Notes: generated by a model from the sequence alone, not told the origin. Positions 46,485-55,119 are shown, counted from the first letter of the stretch. The stretch: 64,000 nucleotides of DNA from Paracoccaceae bacterium (GCA_902602765.1 CACKSH010000009.1:19233-83232); one strand, 5' to 3'. Numbers and translations: made by a program.

Positions 46485-47006
46485 CTAGCCTCCTGGCAGT
46501 AGGCCATCTGGAGGGTCAGTTACGATGCGCCTAGACACAATATCTACTGTTGGGACTGCCTCTTTTGTAAAGGGTATAATCACGCTCACTTTTAAGTTCG
46601 CTCCTTGAATTTCCAGAAGATCTCCTGCACCATGGTTTAAAATAGCCTGAACTTTACCTATTTCATTACCCCCTGTATCATAAACTATCATCCCGATAAG
46701 GTCACTGTAATAAAATTCATCTTCTTGCAAGGATGGCAGCCGATCACGAGGAACAAAGAGTTTTGTTCCCTTTAGATCATCCGCCTGCTCTTTCTTTACA
46801 ACACCTGAGAGACGGGCAGCGAAGCCATTTTTGAGCCGACCAGTGATCACAATCTCGAAGCTTTTGTCCCCATTTTCTGTAAATAATGGAGCATAATTTT
46901 CTATGTCATCTGGGTTGGATGTAAAAGATTTAAGCCTGACTTCTCCCCTTACACCGAAGGCTCCGGCCAAAGCGCCGACGCAAATTAATTTAGACTCGTT
47001 TACCAC
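46485..47006 (-). CDS. rimM: Ribosome maturation factor RimM
   Basis: Assists 30S assembly by binding S19. The N-terminal RimM domain reads LICVGALAGAFGVRGEVRLK and a PRC-barrel domain follows (DEFYYSDLIGMIVYD, VQAILNHGAGDLLEI, IPFTKEAVPTVDI). I favour GTG 47006, with AAGG about 8 bases upstream, giving 173 residues, the normal length. The frame is open to an ATG at 47087, which would add 27 residues lacking family resemblance. It lies between rpsP and trmD. Confidence 0.9.
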   Translation of the reverse strand: MVNESKLICVGALAGAFGVRGEVRLKSFTSNPDDIENYAPLFTENGDKSFEIVITGRLKNGFAARLSGVVKKEQADDLKGTKLFVPRDRLPSLQEDEFYYSDLIGMIVYDTGGNEIGKVQAILNHGAGDLLEIQGANLKVSVIIPFTKEAVPTVDIVSRRIVTDPPDGLLPGG

Positions 47007-47098
47007 TTTATGACCTTGGGTATTTTTTAAATGAAACCGATTAGTCTGAAAAAAGTATTTTTTAAAATTAGACATGAATTCAATCATGTCTCATCAAT

Positions 47099-47584
47099 TT
47101 AATTGGCAGCTACTTCTTTACTATCTCCAGCGTCTTCCTCTGCCTCTGCTTCTTCAGCTGGTGCTTTGGCCTCTGCTTCTTCAGCTGGTGCTTTGGCCTC
47201 TGCTTCTTCAGCTGGTGCTTCGGCCTCTGCTTCTTCAGCTGGTACTTCTTCAGATTTAGCTTCTTTTGCTTCTAATCTTTCCTTTGCTTTTGTGCCTAGC
47301 TCTGCTTTTTTAGGATTATTTCTTTCTGTTTTTGGTAAAACACCAGCTGCTTCCAACATACGTGCTATCCTGTCTGTAGGTTGGGCTCCGTGCCCGAGCC
47401 AATGTTGAATTCTATCCATATCCATTTTTACCCTATCTTCACTATCTTTGGGCAAAAGTGGATTATATGTTCCAAGCTTTTCTATAAACCGCCCATCGCG
47501 CGGCATTCGGCTATCTGCTGCCACTATTCTATAAAATGGCCTTTTTTTACTGCCACCTCGGGCTAAACGAATTTTCATTGACAT
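47099..47584 (-). CDS. rpsP: 30S ribosomal protein S16 with repeat-rich acidic tail
   Basis: The S16 domain occupies residues 1-80 ([53 protein letters not shown]). It is followed by an 80-residue Ala/Glu-rich tail built of a 9-residue repeat, PAEEAEAKA and variants, four copies. Acidic C-terminal tails on S16 are common in alphaproteobacteria. The repeat is mirrored in DNA as a 27-bp tandem array. It heads the rpsP-rimM-trmD group. Confidence 0.95.
   Translation of the reverse strand: MSMKIRLARGGSKKRPFYRIVAADSRMPRDGRFIEKLGTYNPLLPKDSEDRVKMDMDRIQHWLGHGAQPTDRIARMLEAAGVLPKTERNNPKKAELGTKAKERLEAKEAKSEEVPAEEAEAEAPAEEAEAKAPAEEAEAKAPAEEAEAEEDAGDSKEVAAN
47142..47249. repeat. 27-bp tandem repeat, four copies, inside rpsP
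   Basis: Four 27-bp units in phase with the reading frame (47142-47168, 47169-47195, 47196-47222, 47223-47249). The first two are identical by eye and the last two differ at a few bases. They encode the [13 protein letters not shown] repeat of the S16 tail. Copy number is likely to vary between strains. Confidence 0.9.
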
Positions 47585-47611
47585 TTCTTTATCTCCTTCA
47601 GAAATTTTAAA

Positions 47612-47908
47612 TTAATTTTGTTGCTGTTTGTGGTGAAGAATAACTTCCTCAACAATGAAACTTAGGAATTTTTTTGCAAATTTAGGATCTAGGTCTGCTT
47701 CAATGGCAAGTTGAGAAAGTCGTTTTATCTGCTCTTCCTCCCGAAGTGGATCGGACGGTGGAAGATTGTGTTCTGCCTTTAGTTTGCCTACTGCCTTTGT
47801 GTGGCTAAATCTTTCTCCTAGCGTGTAAATCAATATTGCATCGAGCCGATCTATACTTTTCCTGTGATCCTTTAAAATTATTTCAGCTCTTTCTGAATTA
47901 TTATCCAT
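47612..47908 (-). CDS. Chorismate mutase (AroQ class)
   Basis: Rearranges chorismate to prephenate for Phe/Tyr synthesis. The all-helical 98-residue protein shows HRKSIDRLDAILIYTLGERF, the Lys in KAVGKLKAEHNLPPSDPLRE, and REEEQIKRLSQLAIE, the AroQ pattern. Such monofunctional forms next to rpsP and ffh occur in Rhodobacterales in my recollection. It lies 27 bp ahead of rpsP on the same strand. Confidence 0.88.
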   Translation of the reverse strand: MDNNSERAEIILKDHRKSIDRLDAILIYTLGERFSHTKAVGKLKAEHNLPPSDPLREEEQIKRLSQLAIEADLDPKFAKKFLSFIVEEVILHHKQQQN

Positions 47909-47984
47909 TTTAGTATCCTAGATCCTTGAGATAGAGCAAATATCTCTATTTAATTGATATGCTGCACTATTAGTAATTATAGAG

Positions 47985-48515
47985 TCAGTTATTTTCTGTT
48001 TTTTCTGGGTAGGGATGCCGGTACATATAACAGTGCCCCATATTGTCATTGTGGTATTCTTTTTCGTAAGTAGCATTCAGTCTTTTTGCTAAAGCAATTG
48101 AGCGCCTGTTTTTTGGCACAATGTTACTTATTATCGTAGTGAAACCCAATTTTGAGTAGGCCCAAGATCTTACTGCTTGAGCAGCTTCAAAGGCGATGCC
48201 TTTGCCTTCAAAGTCATCAAAAACAACCCATCCTAATTCAGGTTCTGGCCAACCTTCGGGGAACCATACTCCGCAGAGACCGGCTATTTCTTCACCCTTC
48301 GCAACAATTGTAAAGTAGCCAAAGCCGTGTAGGTGCCAGTGTCCTATATTTAAAGCAAACCAGCGCCATGCATCTCCACGGTTTGCCAAGGCACCAAAGA
48401 AAACCGAACGCTGCTCATTTTGCAAAAAGTCTATAGTCGGCTCAATATCGACCTTTTTGGGTCCACGTAAGATTAAATTCTTGGTTTTTAATACAGGTGA
48501 GTTTGTCAGTGACAT
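47985..48515 (-). CDS. GNAT-family N-acetyltransferase (RimJ/RimL-like)
   Basis: A 176-residue acetyltransferase. TKNLILRGPKKVDIEPTIDF is the RimJ/RimL-type start, and GYFTIVAKGEEIAGLCGVWF the core strands. ELGWVVFDDFEGKGIAFEAA matches motif A for acetyl-CoA, and IVPKNRRSIALAKRLNATYE the C-terminal part. The substrate is unknown. It sits between ffh and the chorismate mutase gene on the same strand, with about 70 bp spacers on either side. Confidence 0.88.
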   Translation of the reverse strand: MSLTNSPVLKTKNLILRGPKKVDIEPTIDFLQNEQRSVFFGALANRGDAWRWFALNIGHWHLHGFGYFTIVAKGEEIAGLCGVWFPEGWPEPELGWVVFDDFEGKGIAFEAAQAVRSWAYSKLGFTTIISNIVPKNRRSIALAKRLNATYEKEYHNDNMGHCYMYRHPYPEKTENN

Positions 48516-48584
48516 TCTATTAGCTTTTCACGGAATTGAGGTTTAATAAAATCTCACTTAAATTATATATTGATACGAAGTAGA

Positions 48585-50075
48585 TCATTTTCTTTTACCA
48601 AACCCAGAGAGACCTGGTGGAAGGCCTAAACCGGGCAATTTCCCTGAAGGTATGCTTCCTCCCAATTGTTTCGCAGCTTTTTCTAAGTCTTTGGCATCCA
48701 TATTTTTTGGATTAAAATTTTCAAGATCAGCACCCTTTCCAAACATTCCACGCATTGCCTGTTTAAGCATTCCACCACGACCCATTTTCTTCATTACGTC
48801 GGACATTTGGCGATGCATCTTTAGAAGCTTGTTAAGTTCACTAACTTCCATGCCAGAACCTACTGCAACTCTCTTCTTTCTACTGGCTTGTAAGATTTGG
48901 GGATTGGCTCTTTCCTTTTTTGTCATTGAATTGATGAGTGCAACTTGCCGTTTAAATACCTTATCATCCATCCCTGCTTCAGAGGCTTGTTTAGCCATTT
49001 TGGCGGCACCAGGCATCATTCCCATAATACTTTCCATTCCCCCCATCTTCATCATTTGCTCAAGCTGTAATTTCAGGTCATTCATGTTGAACTGACCCTT
49101 TTGAAATCGCTTCATCATTTTTTCAGCTTGCTGAGCTTCAATTGTCTCCTGAGCTTTTTCAACCAAGGCAACAATATCACCCATGCCCAGTATTCGACCG
49201 GCAATACGCTCAGGTTCAAAGGTCTCAAGTGCGTCAACTTTTTCTCCAACGCCCACGAACCTAATTGGCTGACCTGTCACAGCTCGCATAGAAAGAGCAG
49301 CTCCTCCGCGGCCATCACCATCCATTCTTGTTAAAACAACCCCCGAAACACCTATTTTATCATTGAATTCTGTAGCCACGTTGACAGCATCTTGTCCCGT
49401 TAAGCCGTCGACTACGAGTAATGTTTCTCTGGGGTTTACGATGTCTCGAATGGCTGCCGCCTGACTTATAAGGTCATGGTCAATATGAAGTCTGCCGGCG
49501 GTATCTAATAAATATACGTCATAACCTCCAAGTGCTGCTTGAGTTTTGGCCCTTTTTGCAATGACTAATGGATCCTCACCTTTAATGATTGGCAGCGTAT
49601 CGATACCAATTTGTGAGCCGAGGATTTGCAATTGTTCCATCGCGGCAGGTCGATTTACATCAAGTGAAGCCATCAAAACGCGCTTATTATCCTTATCGCG
49701 CAGTCGCTTTGCTAATTTGGCCGACGTGGTTGTCTTCCCTGATCCTTGTAAGCCAACCATCAGAATTGGAGAAGGTGGGTGGTCAATCTTCAAGCTTTCA
49801 GTTGTGCCTGTCCCCTTTAACATGGTTACCAGTTCGTCATGAACTATCTTTACCACCTGCTGGCCAGGCGTAACTGATTTTGTAACATTCTGGCCAGTTG
49901 CTTTTGCTTCTACTGATTTAATGAAGTCGCGGGCAACTGGTAAGGAAACATCGGCTTCTAATAGCGCTATCCTGACTTCTCTTAAAGCAGTCACTACGTC
50001 CTCGTTTGACAGCGCCCCTTGCTTTGTGAGGCGACCGAATACGCCAGATAACCGTTCTGACAAATTTTCAAACAT
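48585..50075 (-). CDS. ffh: Signal recognition particle protein Ffh
   Basis: GTPase that targets nascent membrane proteins with 4.5S RNA. The N domain starts MFENLSERLSGVFGRLTKQG. The G domain has GLQGSGKTTTSAKLAKRL (G1), DVNRPAAMEQL, DTAGRLHID and TRMDGDGRGGAAL. A Met-rich M domain from about residue 310 ends in a glycine-rich tail. It is 496 residues. A structured region with a promoter lies upstream (50076-50246). The 4.5S RNA gene itself is not in the window. Confidence 0.97.
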   Translation of the reverse strand: MFENLSERLSGVFGRLTKQGALSNEDVVTALREVRIALLEADVSLPVARDFIKSVEAKATGQNVTKSVTPGQQVVKIVHDELVTMLKGTGTTESLKIDHPPSPILMVGLQGSGKTTTSAKLAKRLRDKDNKRVLMASLDVNRPAAMEQLQILGSQIGIDTLPIIKGEDPLVIAKRAKTQAALGGYDVYLLDTAGRLHIDHDLISQAAAIRDIVNPRETLLVVDGLTGQDAVNVATEFNDKIGVSGVVLTRMDGDGRGGAALSMRAVTGQPIRFVGVGEKVDALETFEPERIAGRILGMGDIVALVEKAQETIEAQQAEKMMKRFQKGQFNMNDLKLQLEQMMKMGGMESIMGMMPGAAKMAKQASEAGMDDKVFKRQVALINSMTKKERANPQILQASRKKRVAVGSGMEVSELNKLLKMHRQMSDVMKKMGRGGMLKQAMRGMFGKGADLENFNPKNMDAKDLEKAAKQLGGSIPSGKLPGLGLPPGLSGFGKRK

Positions 50076-50120
50076 ACGCTGGCCTTTTCAAATTATATCA
50101 CGCCCGTTATTTTCTAAGCT

Positions 50121-50204
50121 GTTTAACACCAAACGCCCCCGTGGGCGAAACTCGCTGACGGGGGTCGATCCTATTAAAAAGAGGACCGGAAGTGTTGAAC
50201 TTCC
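50121..50204 (-). ncRNA. Structured leader RNA ahead of ffh (unnamed)
   Basis: Three hairpins lie in series on the ffh transcript: GGAAGT/ACTTCC (50188-50204), a long one with stem CCCCCGT/ACGGGGG (50136-50164) enclosing GCGA/TCGC, and GTTT/AAAC (50121-50134). The first is followed by a CTCTTTTT stretch. The patch is GC-rich against an AT-rich surround. It could be a cis leader of ffh or a separate small RNA. It lacks the conserved 4.5S GGAAGCAG-type loop. Confidence 0.5.
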
Positions 50205-50217
50205 AAGATTTAATTGT

Positions 50218-50246
50218 TCGGTAGTCCACTTCACCGGGCAAGTCAA
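50218..50246 (-). promoter_or_regulatory. Probable promoter of the ffh leader
   Basis: On the minus strand TTGACT (50241-50246) and TACCGA (50218-50223) are separated by exactly 17 bp. This would start a transcript just before the hairpins at 50121-50204 and run into ffh. Confidence 0.5.
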
Positions 50247-50291
50247 GGCCTGAGCTAAGTAGTTTTATTTAGAACACTGAGTTGGATAAAG

Positions 50292-50627
50292 CTAATTCGC
50301 TTGTGTAAGGTCAATATGGGTTTCAATAAGTTTCTCGAGGCTCTCAATATCTACGATGTCAAATTGCCCAAACCCAAGCATCCAAACACTCGCATCTCGA
50401 AGTCCGTCCGGTTCTAACTTGCACCAGTTTACCCGTCCACGTTTTTCTTGTGTAATTAATCCAGCATTACTTAGAATACTAAGGTGCTTAGAGATGGCTG
50501 GCAAAGACATATCAAATGGATCGGCAACATCAGTTACAGCCATATCGTCCTCTAGTAACATTATAAGTATTTTTCGGCGGGTATTATCTGACAGTGCGGA
50601 AAACAGTTCATCTAAAGTTGTGTGCAT
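50292..50627 (-). CDS. ArsR-family HTH regulator
   Basis: A 111-residue winged-helix protein. LFSALSDNTRRKILIMLLED opens the domain and VADPFDMSLPAISKHLSILS is the recognition HTH, followed by the wing ITQEKRGRVNWCKLEPDGL. Only one cysteine is present, so the classical metal-sensing Cys box is missing; relatives of this type often regulate stress or lipid genes instead (inference). A perfect palindrome lies 14 bp ahead of its start. It is between ffh and the atp operon. Confidence 0.88.
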   Translation of the reverse strand: MHTTLDELFSALSDNTRRKILIMLLEDDMAVTDVADPFDMSLPAISKHLSILSNAGLITQEKRGRVNWCKLEPDGLRDASVWMLGFGQFDIVDIESLEKLIETHIDLTQAN

Positions 50628-50640
50628 GTGTGGCTAACCT

Positions 50641-50680
50641 TTTTTTCCATATTTAACCATATGGTTAAATATGGAAAAAA
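50641..50680. promoter_or_regulatory. Perfect 40-bp palindrome, likely operator of the ArsR-type gene
   Basis: The sequence reads identically on both strands over 40 bp. The core is the 28-bp CCATATTTAACCAT and its complement (50647-50674), extended by six T and six A. It sits 14 bp upstream of the ArsR-type start codon. ArsR proteins bind inverted repeats near their own promoters, so autoregulation is the obvious reading. Confidence 0.7.
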
Positions 50681-50777
50681 TACAAGATTAACAAGAAAGT
50701 TATAAATATTGCCGAGGCAAAAAAAATTAATAATAAAAACAATAACTTATAATAAAATAAAAAGCTAAAGGCAGAGG

Positions 50778-50806
50778 TTGACAGTAGCGAATTGAAATAA
50801 TATCCA
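50778..50806 (+). promoter_or_regulatory. Probable promoter of the ATP synthase F0 operon
   Basis: TTGACA at 50778-50783 and TATCCA at 50801-50806 are 17 bp apart, 27 bp ahead of the atpI ATG. This is the best sigma-70-type promoter seen in the window. Confidence 0.6.
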
Positions 50807-50833
50807 ATAGTTAAATTTGGAAAGTCGTTCAAC

Positions 50834-51154
50834 ATGGACAATGATCCATTACAAGGCCTTGGTGAGAAGATTAAGTCTGCGAAACGGAGTTATGAAAACG
50901 ATCCAAAAGTCGAAGATCACCATTCAGGGCTGCAACACGCTTGGAGAATGGTAATTGAGCTAGTAAGTGGGTTAGCTATCGGTTTTGGTCTTGGGTATGG
51001 ATTAGATATTGTCTTAGGAACGTTGCCCATTTTTATGATTATTTTTACGCTGCTTGGGTTCGTAGCCGGGATAAGGACTATGTTGTCGACAGCTAAGGAA
51101 GTTCAGAGAGATCAGGCATCGCGTTTGTCTGAAAAAAATGAGAGGGATATATAA
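50834..51154 (+). CDS. atpI: ATP synthase subunit I (AtpI)
   Basis: A 106-residue membrane protein helping assemble the c-ring of F0. A charged N terminus (GLGEKIKSAKRSYEND) is followed by two transmembrane segments, IELVSGLAIGFGLGYGLDIV and FMIIFTLLGFVAGIRTML, the AtpI pattern of alphaproteobacteria. Its stop is directly followed by the atpB GTG. Confidence 0.9.
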   Translation: MDNDPLQGLGEKIKSAKRSYENDPKVEDHHSGLQHAWRMVIELVSGLAIGFGLGYGLDIVLGTLPIFMIIFTLLGFVAGIRTMLSTAKEVQRDQASRLSEKNERDI

Positions 51155-51916
51155 GTGGCGGGCACGGCGCAACCTTCAGAAAAATCAGATGGACTTGTGT
51201 TCCACCCAATGGATCAGTTTATTGTGGAACCGTTGTTTGGGTCAGGTCCGATTTACTGGTATACCGTTACTAATGTTACCTTATGGATGGGCTTAAGTGT
51301 TGTTGCTCTTGTTTTACTTATGTTGGTAGGAACTTCAAAAAGAGCGTTGGTGCCAGGAAGGGCACAGTCTGTCGGCGAGCTTGCCTACGGTTTTGTGCAC
51401 AAAATGGTGGAGGACGTAGCGGGACGTGACGCCGTACCATATTTTCCTTACATAATGACGTTATTCATGTTCATCGTCTTGTCTAATTTTTTGGGCCTAT
51501 TACCAATGTCTTTTACTACGACCTCGCACATCGCCGTAACCGCGGTGATGGCAATAGGCGTATTCCTCGCTGTCACAGTGATTGGTTTTGTGAAAAACGG
51601 AGTAGGGTTTTTCTCCTTATTTTGGATCTCTTCAGCTCCTTTAGCACTTCGACCAGCACTGACACTAATTGAGATTATCTCATATTTTGTAAGACCGGTA
51701 AGTCATTCTATTCGATTGGCTGGAAATATGATGGCTGGCCACGCCGTTATAAAGGTGTTTGCCGCGTTTGCTGGGGTAGCTTTGATTTCACCATTGTCAG
51801 TAGTGGCCATAACGGCGATGTACGCTCTTGAAACATTAGTTTCGTTTATCCAGGCATATGTATTTGCAATTTTAACGTGCGTCTATCTGAAAGATGCACT
51901 TCATCCTCATCACTAA
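51155..51916 (+). CDS. atpB: ATP synthase F0 subunit a
   Basis: Stator subunit forming the proton half-channels, 253 residues. Translation starts at GTG 51155 with AGAGGGAT upstream, immediately after atpI. Multiple transmembrane helices are evident. The essential arginine lies in [14 protein letters not shown], and the C-terminal helix reads [32 protein letters not shown] is the usual N-terminal motif. Confidence 0.97.
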   Translation: MAGTAQPSEKSDGLVFHPMDQFIVEPLFGSGPIYWYTVTNVTLWMGLSVVALVLLMLVGTSKRALVPGRAQSVGELAYGFVHKMVEDVAGRDAVPYFPYIMTLFMFIVLSNFLGLLPMSFTTTSHIAVTAVMAIGVFLAVTVIGFVKNGVGFFSLFWISSAPLALRPALTLIEIISYFVRPVSHSIRLAGNMMAGHAVIKVFAAFAGVALISPLSVVAITAMYALETLVSFIQAYVFAILTCVYLKDALHPHH

Positions 51917-51944
51917 TTAGTTTCGTAAATCAAGGAGAATTCGA

Positions 51945-52181
51945 ATGGAAGGCGATATTGTTCAAATGGGTGCTTATGTAGGTGCAGGCTTAGCTTGTAC
52001 TGGCATGGGTGGTGCAGCCATAGGTGTTGGTCACGTGGTAGGTAACTACATATCAGGTGCACTAAGAAATCCTTCAGCAGCGGCTGGCCAAACAGCTACA
52101 ATGTTTATTGGTATCGCATTTGCCGAAGCGTTGGGAATTTTTTCATTCTTAGTAGCTTTGTTGTTAATGTTTGCTGTATAA
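51945..52181 (+). CDS. atpE: ATP synthase F0 subunit c
   Basis: Proteolipid of the rotating c-ring, 78 residues. It forms two helices with the loop [10 protein letters not shown] (Arg41) between them and the ion-binding glutamate at Glu61 in [13 protein letters not shown]. The GAG-x-A-x-G-type packing glycines in helix 1 are clear. AAGGAG lies upstream. It is proton-type by its local residues (inference). Confidence 0.96.
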   Translation: MEGDIVQMGAYVGAGLACTGMGGAAIGVGHVVGNYISGALRNPSAAAGQTATMFIGIAFAEALGIFSFLVALLLMFAV

Positions 52182-52250
52182 TATTCTACTTTTTGAGGCC
52201 AGTAGTTATTGTAAGTACCGGCCTTAGAGAACTAGCAGGGGAGTTTGTGA

Positions 52251-52796
52251 ATGGCCGCAAGCACAGATCAGGTTGTAAGTAAATGTATCGACGGTTACGG
52301 AAGTGCCATCGGTATGCCTCAGCTTTGTGGAGACTGGATGGCAAATCAAGTTTTTTGGTTGGTCGTTACTCTAGTAGTCATCTTTATAATTCTTTCCCGA
52401 ATAGCCTTGCCACGAATTGCAGAAGTGTTGGCTGATCGGCAGAGCACGATCACAAGCTATCTAGCTACTTCTGAAGAATTGAAATCAAAAGCAGAGGAAG
52501 CTGAACGTTCCTATGTACAGGCGTTGAATGACGCACGAAGTGAGGCTTCACGCTTGCTAGATGCATCAAAAGCAGAAATGAAAAAAGAACTACAATCTGC
52601 AATCAGCAAAGCTGATGCGGAAATAAGTGTCAAGGTTAGTGAAAGTGAAGCATCAATAGCTGAAATTAGGAAGAATGCGCTCTCAAGTATTGAAAAGGTC
52701 GCCAAGGATACTGCAAAAGAAATTGTATCAGCTTTGGGTGCAAAAGCTGATGCTAAAACCATTAGCACAGCAGTTTCCTCGAAAATGAAGGGTTAG
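52251..52796 (+). CDS. ATP synthase F0 subunit b'
   Basis: One of two b-type peripheral stalk subunits. A transmembrane segment (about 33-49, FWLVVTLVVIFIILSRIALP) is followed by a long charged coiled coil rich in Ala, Glu and Lys (ADRQSTITSYLATSEELKSK onward). Photosynthetic and many alphaproteobacteria carry b and b' in tandem, as here. The N-terminal 28 residues, including two cysteines, are soluble. It is 181 residues. Confidence 0.93.
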   Translation: MAASTDQVVSKCIDGYGSAIGMPQLCGDWMANQVFWLVVTLVVIFIILSRIALPRIAEVLADRQSTITSYLATSEELKSKAEEAERSYVQALNDARSEASRLLDASKAEMKKELQSAISKADAEISVKVSESEASIAEIRKNALSSIEKVAKDTAKEIVSALGAKADAKTISTAVSSKMKG

Positions 52797-52798
52797 AA

Positions 52799-53356
52799 AT
52801 GCGCAATACCTTATTGATTATTTTCGCTTTTATTAGTGGTCCACTATTTGCAGCTTCAGGTCCATTCTTCTCGTTAAAAAATACAGACTTTGTAGTCTTG
52901 TTATCATTTCTACTTTTTATAGCTATTCTTTTCTATTTTAAAGTTCCAAGGTTGTTAGGCGGAATGCTAGATAAGCGGTCTGACGGTATTCAATCGGAAA
53001 TTGATCAAGCGCGCTCCTTGCGGGATGAAGCTCAGTCGCTTCTAGCGTCTTATGAGAGAAAACAAAAGGAAGCTATGGAGCAAGCTGAACGAATTTTAGA
53101 AACTGCAAAGGCTGACGCAGCTTTAGCAACTGAGCAAGCGAAGCTAGATCTCAAGGAATCTGTTTCAAGAAGAATGGCTGCCGCGGAGGAGCGCATTTCC
53201 ACTGCTCAAGCAGCTGCTGAAAAAGAAGTCAGGGATGCAGCAATAAAGGTTGCCATAGCGGCTGCAAGTGAGGTTATTTCGGAACAGCTTTCCGCAACTG
53301 AAGCTAATAAGCTTATTGATTCAGGAATTTTGGAAATCGAAAGCAAACTCCATTAA
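52799..53356 (+). CDS. atpF: ATP synthase F0 subunit b
   Basis: Second peripheral stalk subunit, 185 residues, two bases after the b' gene. It has a signal-like N terminus, then a membrane helix (about 30-48, FVVLLSFLLFIAILFYFKVP) and LLGGMLDKRSDGIQSEIDQA, which starts the dimerisation coiled coil. The F1 genes (atpH onward) are not in the window; in this group they normally sit elsewhere. Confidence 0.94.
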   Translation: MRNTLLIIFAFISGPLFAASGPFFSLKNTDFVVLLSFLLFIAILFYFKVPRLLGGMLDKRSDGIQSEIDQARSLRDEAQSLLASYERKQKEAMEQAERILETAKADAALATEQAKLDLKESVSRRMAAAEERISTAQAAAEKEVRDAAIKVAIAAASEVISEQLSATEANKLIDSGILEIESKLH

Positions 53357-53448
53357 AAGTGTATGGCACCTTGAGGCAAATCTATATATGTTCTAAACCC
53401 AAAGCTGGCACTTTAGCCGTGTCGCTATTTTAACAAGTTTAGTAGATT

Positions 53449-54321
53449 TCAGCGTTTCCCATAATACAAGCCAACGACGTGTTCAGCCTCAGCAAAAAAT
53501 AGCCAACGAGAAATAAATAGTCCTGCTATATGGCTGATGACCGAAAGTGCGGCTAGGAAATATGAGAATGATAACGAGAGTAGTAATATTGGTGTTCCAA
53601 TCATTAAGATAAGAGCTATTAGCCTTAGCTTAGCGGAATGCTTGCGACCGACAATATGAACGAATTCTTTTAACAAATAATTTGTTCCAGTGTGTGGAGG
53701 TTCAAATGCACGAACCCGCCCAATGGTACCCAACCCAGTCCCACTCTCTATAGTAGTTCCGGATAACGCCAAGGCCCTATCACCTTTGATCCAAACGAGT
53801 AATTGGATGATGCCTGATATTAAAAGTAGCAAAAGGCAAATTTTAATTTGTGCAGCTAACAGTGCGCCACCAGCCAGTGATAATGATAAAAAATATGCCG
53901 GAGTAAGTTTTGTATTCCATCTTGGTATCGATTTCAATTGAGCATAGATCATTGAAGTAGTGAAGACTGTCACAATAGACATAATTGCCCCGGCAACTCC
54001 AAGTATGCGAATATCATGGTCAAAAAATATTCTGCCGATAGCATAAACTGCCATTACAGAAAGTGCAAAAACTGCCGTTATAGCTTCTCTGCTGAGCCAG
54101 CTACTTCGCCACTGTTTGAACGCCTTAATTGACCTTTCGGGTCTCCCCAAATGGAAAGTTGATGAAATAAGACCACCAACAGCTAGTCCGAAGCCAATAA
54201 CAAAAAAGATAAATGCTAAAACTCCCGTAACATCAGGCATTTTTAGCCCTAAAAATGCTAATAGGCCAAATCCTAACCCAGAAAGTGCAGTAAATATTAT
54301 GACTGATGGAGACGGGTGCAT
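53449..54321 (-). CDS. soeC: Sulfite dehydrogenase membrane anchor, DmsC-like (SoeC)
   Basis: A 290-residue integral membrane protein with about eight transmembrane helices, of the DmsC anchor family. HPSPSVIIFTALSGLGFGLL starts it and FHLGRPERSIKAFKQWRSSW is the family loop. It would receive electrons from the ferredoxin subunit and pass them to quinone. It overlaps soeB by one base (TAATG). A DMSO reductase anchor is the alternative; the taurine neighbourhood favours sulfite (see findings). Confidence 0.85.
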   Translation of the reverse strand: MHPSPSVIIFTALSGLGFGLLAFLGLKMPDVTGVLAFIFFVIGFGLAVGGLISSTFHLGRPERSIKAFKQWRSSWLSREAITAVFALSVMAVYAIGRIFFDHDIRILGVAGAIMSIVTVFTTSMIYAQLKSIPRWNTKLTPAYFLSLSLAGGALLAAQIKICLLLLLISGIIQLLVWIKGDRALALSGTTIESGTGLGTIGRVRAFEPPHTGTNYLLKEFVHIVGRKHSAKLRLIALILMIGTPILLLSLSFSYFLAALSVISHIAGLFISRWLFFAEAEHVVGLYYGKR

Positions 54322-55067
54322 TAAATCTTATCCAATTGTTTATTTAGCCAACCAATGAAAGTGTCTGGCTTCTCTGCAACAGGTTTGAGTAATGGTGCGA
54401 GTATATCTATCTCACCCAATGTATCTTTTGGCCGTGGCGGTAAATATTTATTCACTGGTTTTGTCTGCTGTTCTGGCATTAGATCCATTCCGCCACGATC
54501 CAATACTAATTTATTTACGTGGCTCTCTGGGTCATTAAAGTCACCAAAGTGCCTAGCGCCGGCTGGACATGTTCGAACGCAAGATGGAATTTGATCTTCA
54601 GGTTCTAAATTTTCATTATAAATACGATCTACACAGAGCGTACACTTTTTCATTACTTTTTCGACGCCATCCATTTCGCGCGCGCCGTATGGGCATGCCC
54701 AAGCACATAAGCCACACCCGATGCAATCGCTTTCGTTAACAAGCACTATTCCGTCCTCAGATCTCTTGTAACTTGCACCCGTTGGGCAAACTGTAACGCA
54801 TGGCGCATCCTCACAATGTAGACAAGATTTCGGAAAGTGTACTAATTGTGAAGTACCTTCATCGGGAGTAACTTCGTAAGAGTGAACTCGATTAAGAAAT
54901 GTCCCTACGGGGTTTTCCCCATACGCGTCGACATCAGCAAGTGGTGATCCATAATTTTCAGTATTCCAACCTTTGCAAGAAATAACGCATGCGTGACAAC
55001 CAACGCAAGTATCTAGGTCAATGACAAGGCCTAATTTTCGTTCTGTTTTATCTGGTAATGAAGTCAT
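54321..55067 (-). CDS. soeB: Sulfite dehydrogenase ferredoxin subunit, DmsB-like (SoeB)
   Basis: A 248-residue protein with four 4Fe-4S cluster motifs: CVGCHACVISCKGWN, CLHCEDAPCVTVCPTGA, CIGCGLCAWACPYGA and the last group with CTLCVDRI plus CVRTCPAGA. It bridges the molybdenum subunit and the membrane anchor. No signal peptide is present, which puts it in the cytoplasm. It lies 52 bp after soeA and overlaps soeC by one base. Confidence 0.88.
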   Translation of the reverse strand: MTSLPDKTERKLGLVIDLDTCVGCHACVISCKGWNTENYGSPLADVDAYGENPVGTFLNRVHSYEVTPDEGTSQLVHFPKSCLHCEDAPCVTVCPTGASYKRSEDGIVLVNESDCIGCGLCAWACPYGAREMDGVEKVMKKCTLCVDRIYNENLEPEDQIPSCVRTCPAGARHFGDFNDPESHVNKLVLDRGGMDLMPEQQTKPVNKYLPPRPKDTLGEIDILAPLLKPVAEKPDTFIGWLNKQLDKI

Positions 55068-55119
55068 ATTAATGTCCTAATTGCGTTGTCCAATTATTTT
55101 GTATTGAGGACGCCATTTT

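Noticed and set aside
47142..47249. CRISPR-like array
   Set aside because: Units are contiguous without spacers and are in frame within rpsP.
47103..47408. Ala/Ser-rich open frame on the plus strand over rpsP
   Set aside because: It is produced by the tandem repeat of the S16 tail read on the other strand.
50076..50246. 4.5S (SRP) RNA gene
   Set aside because: Hairpins are present ahead of ffh, but the conserved GGAAGCAG-type apical loop of SRP RNA is absent.
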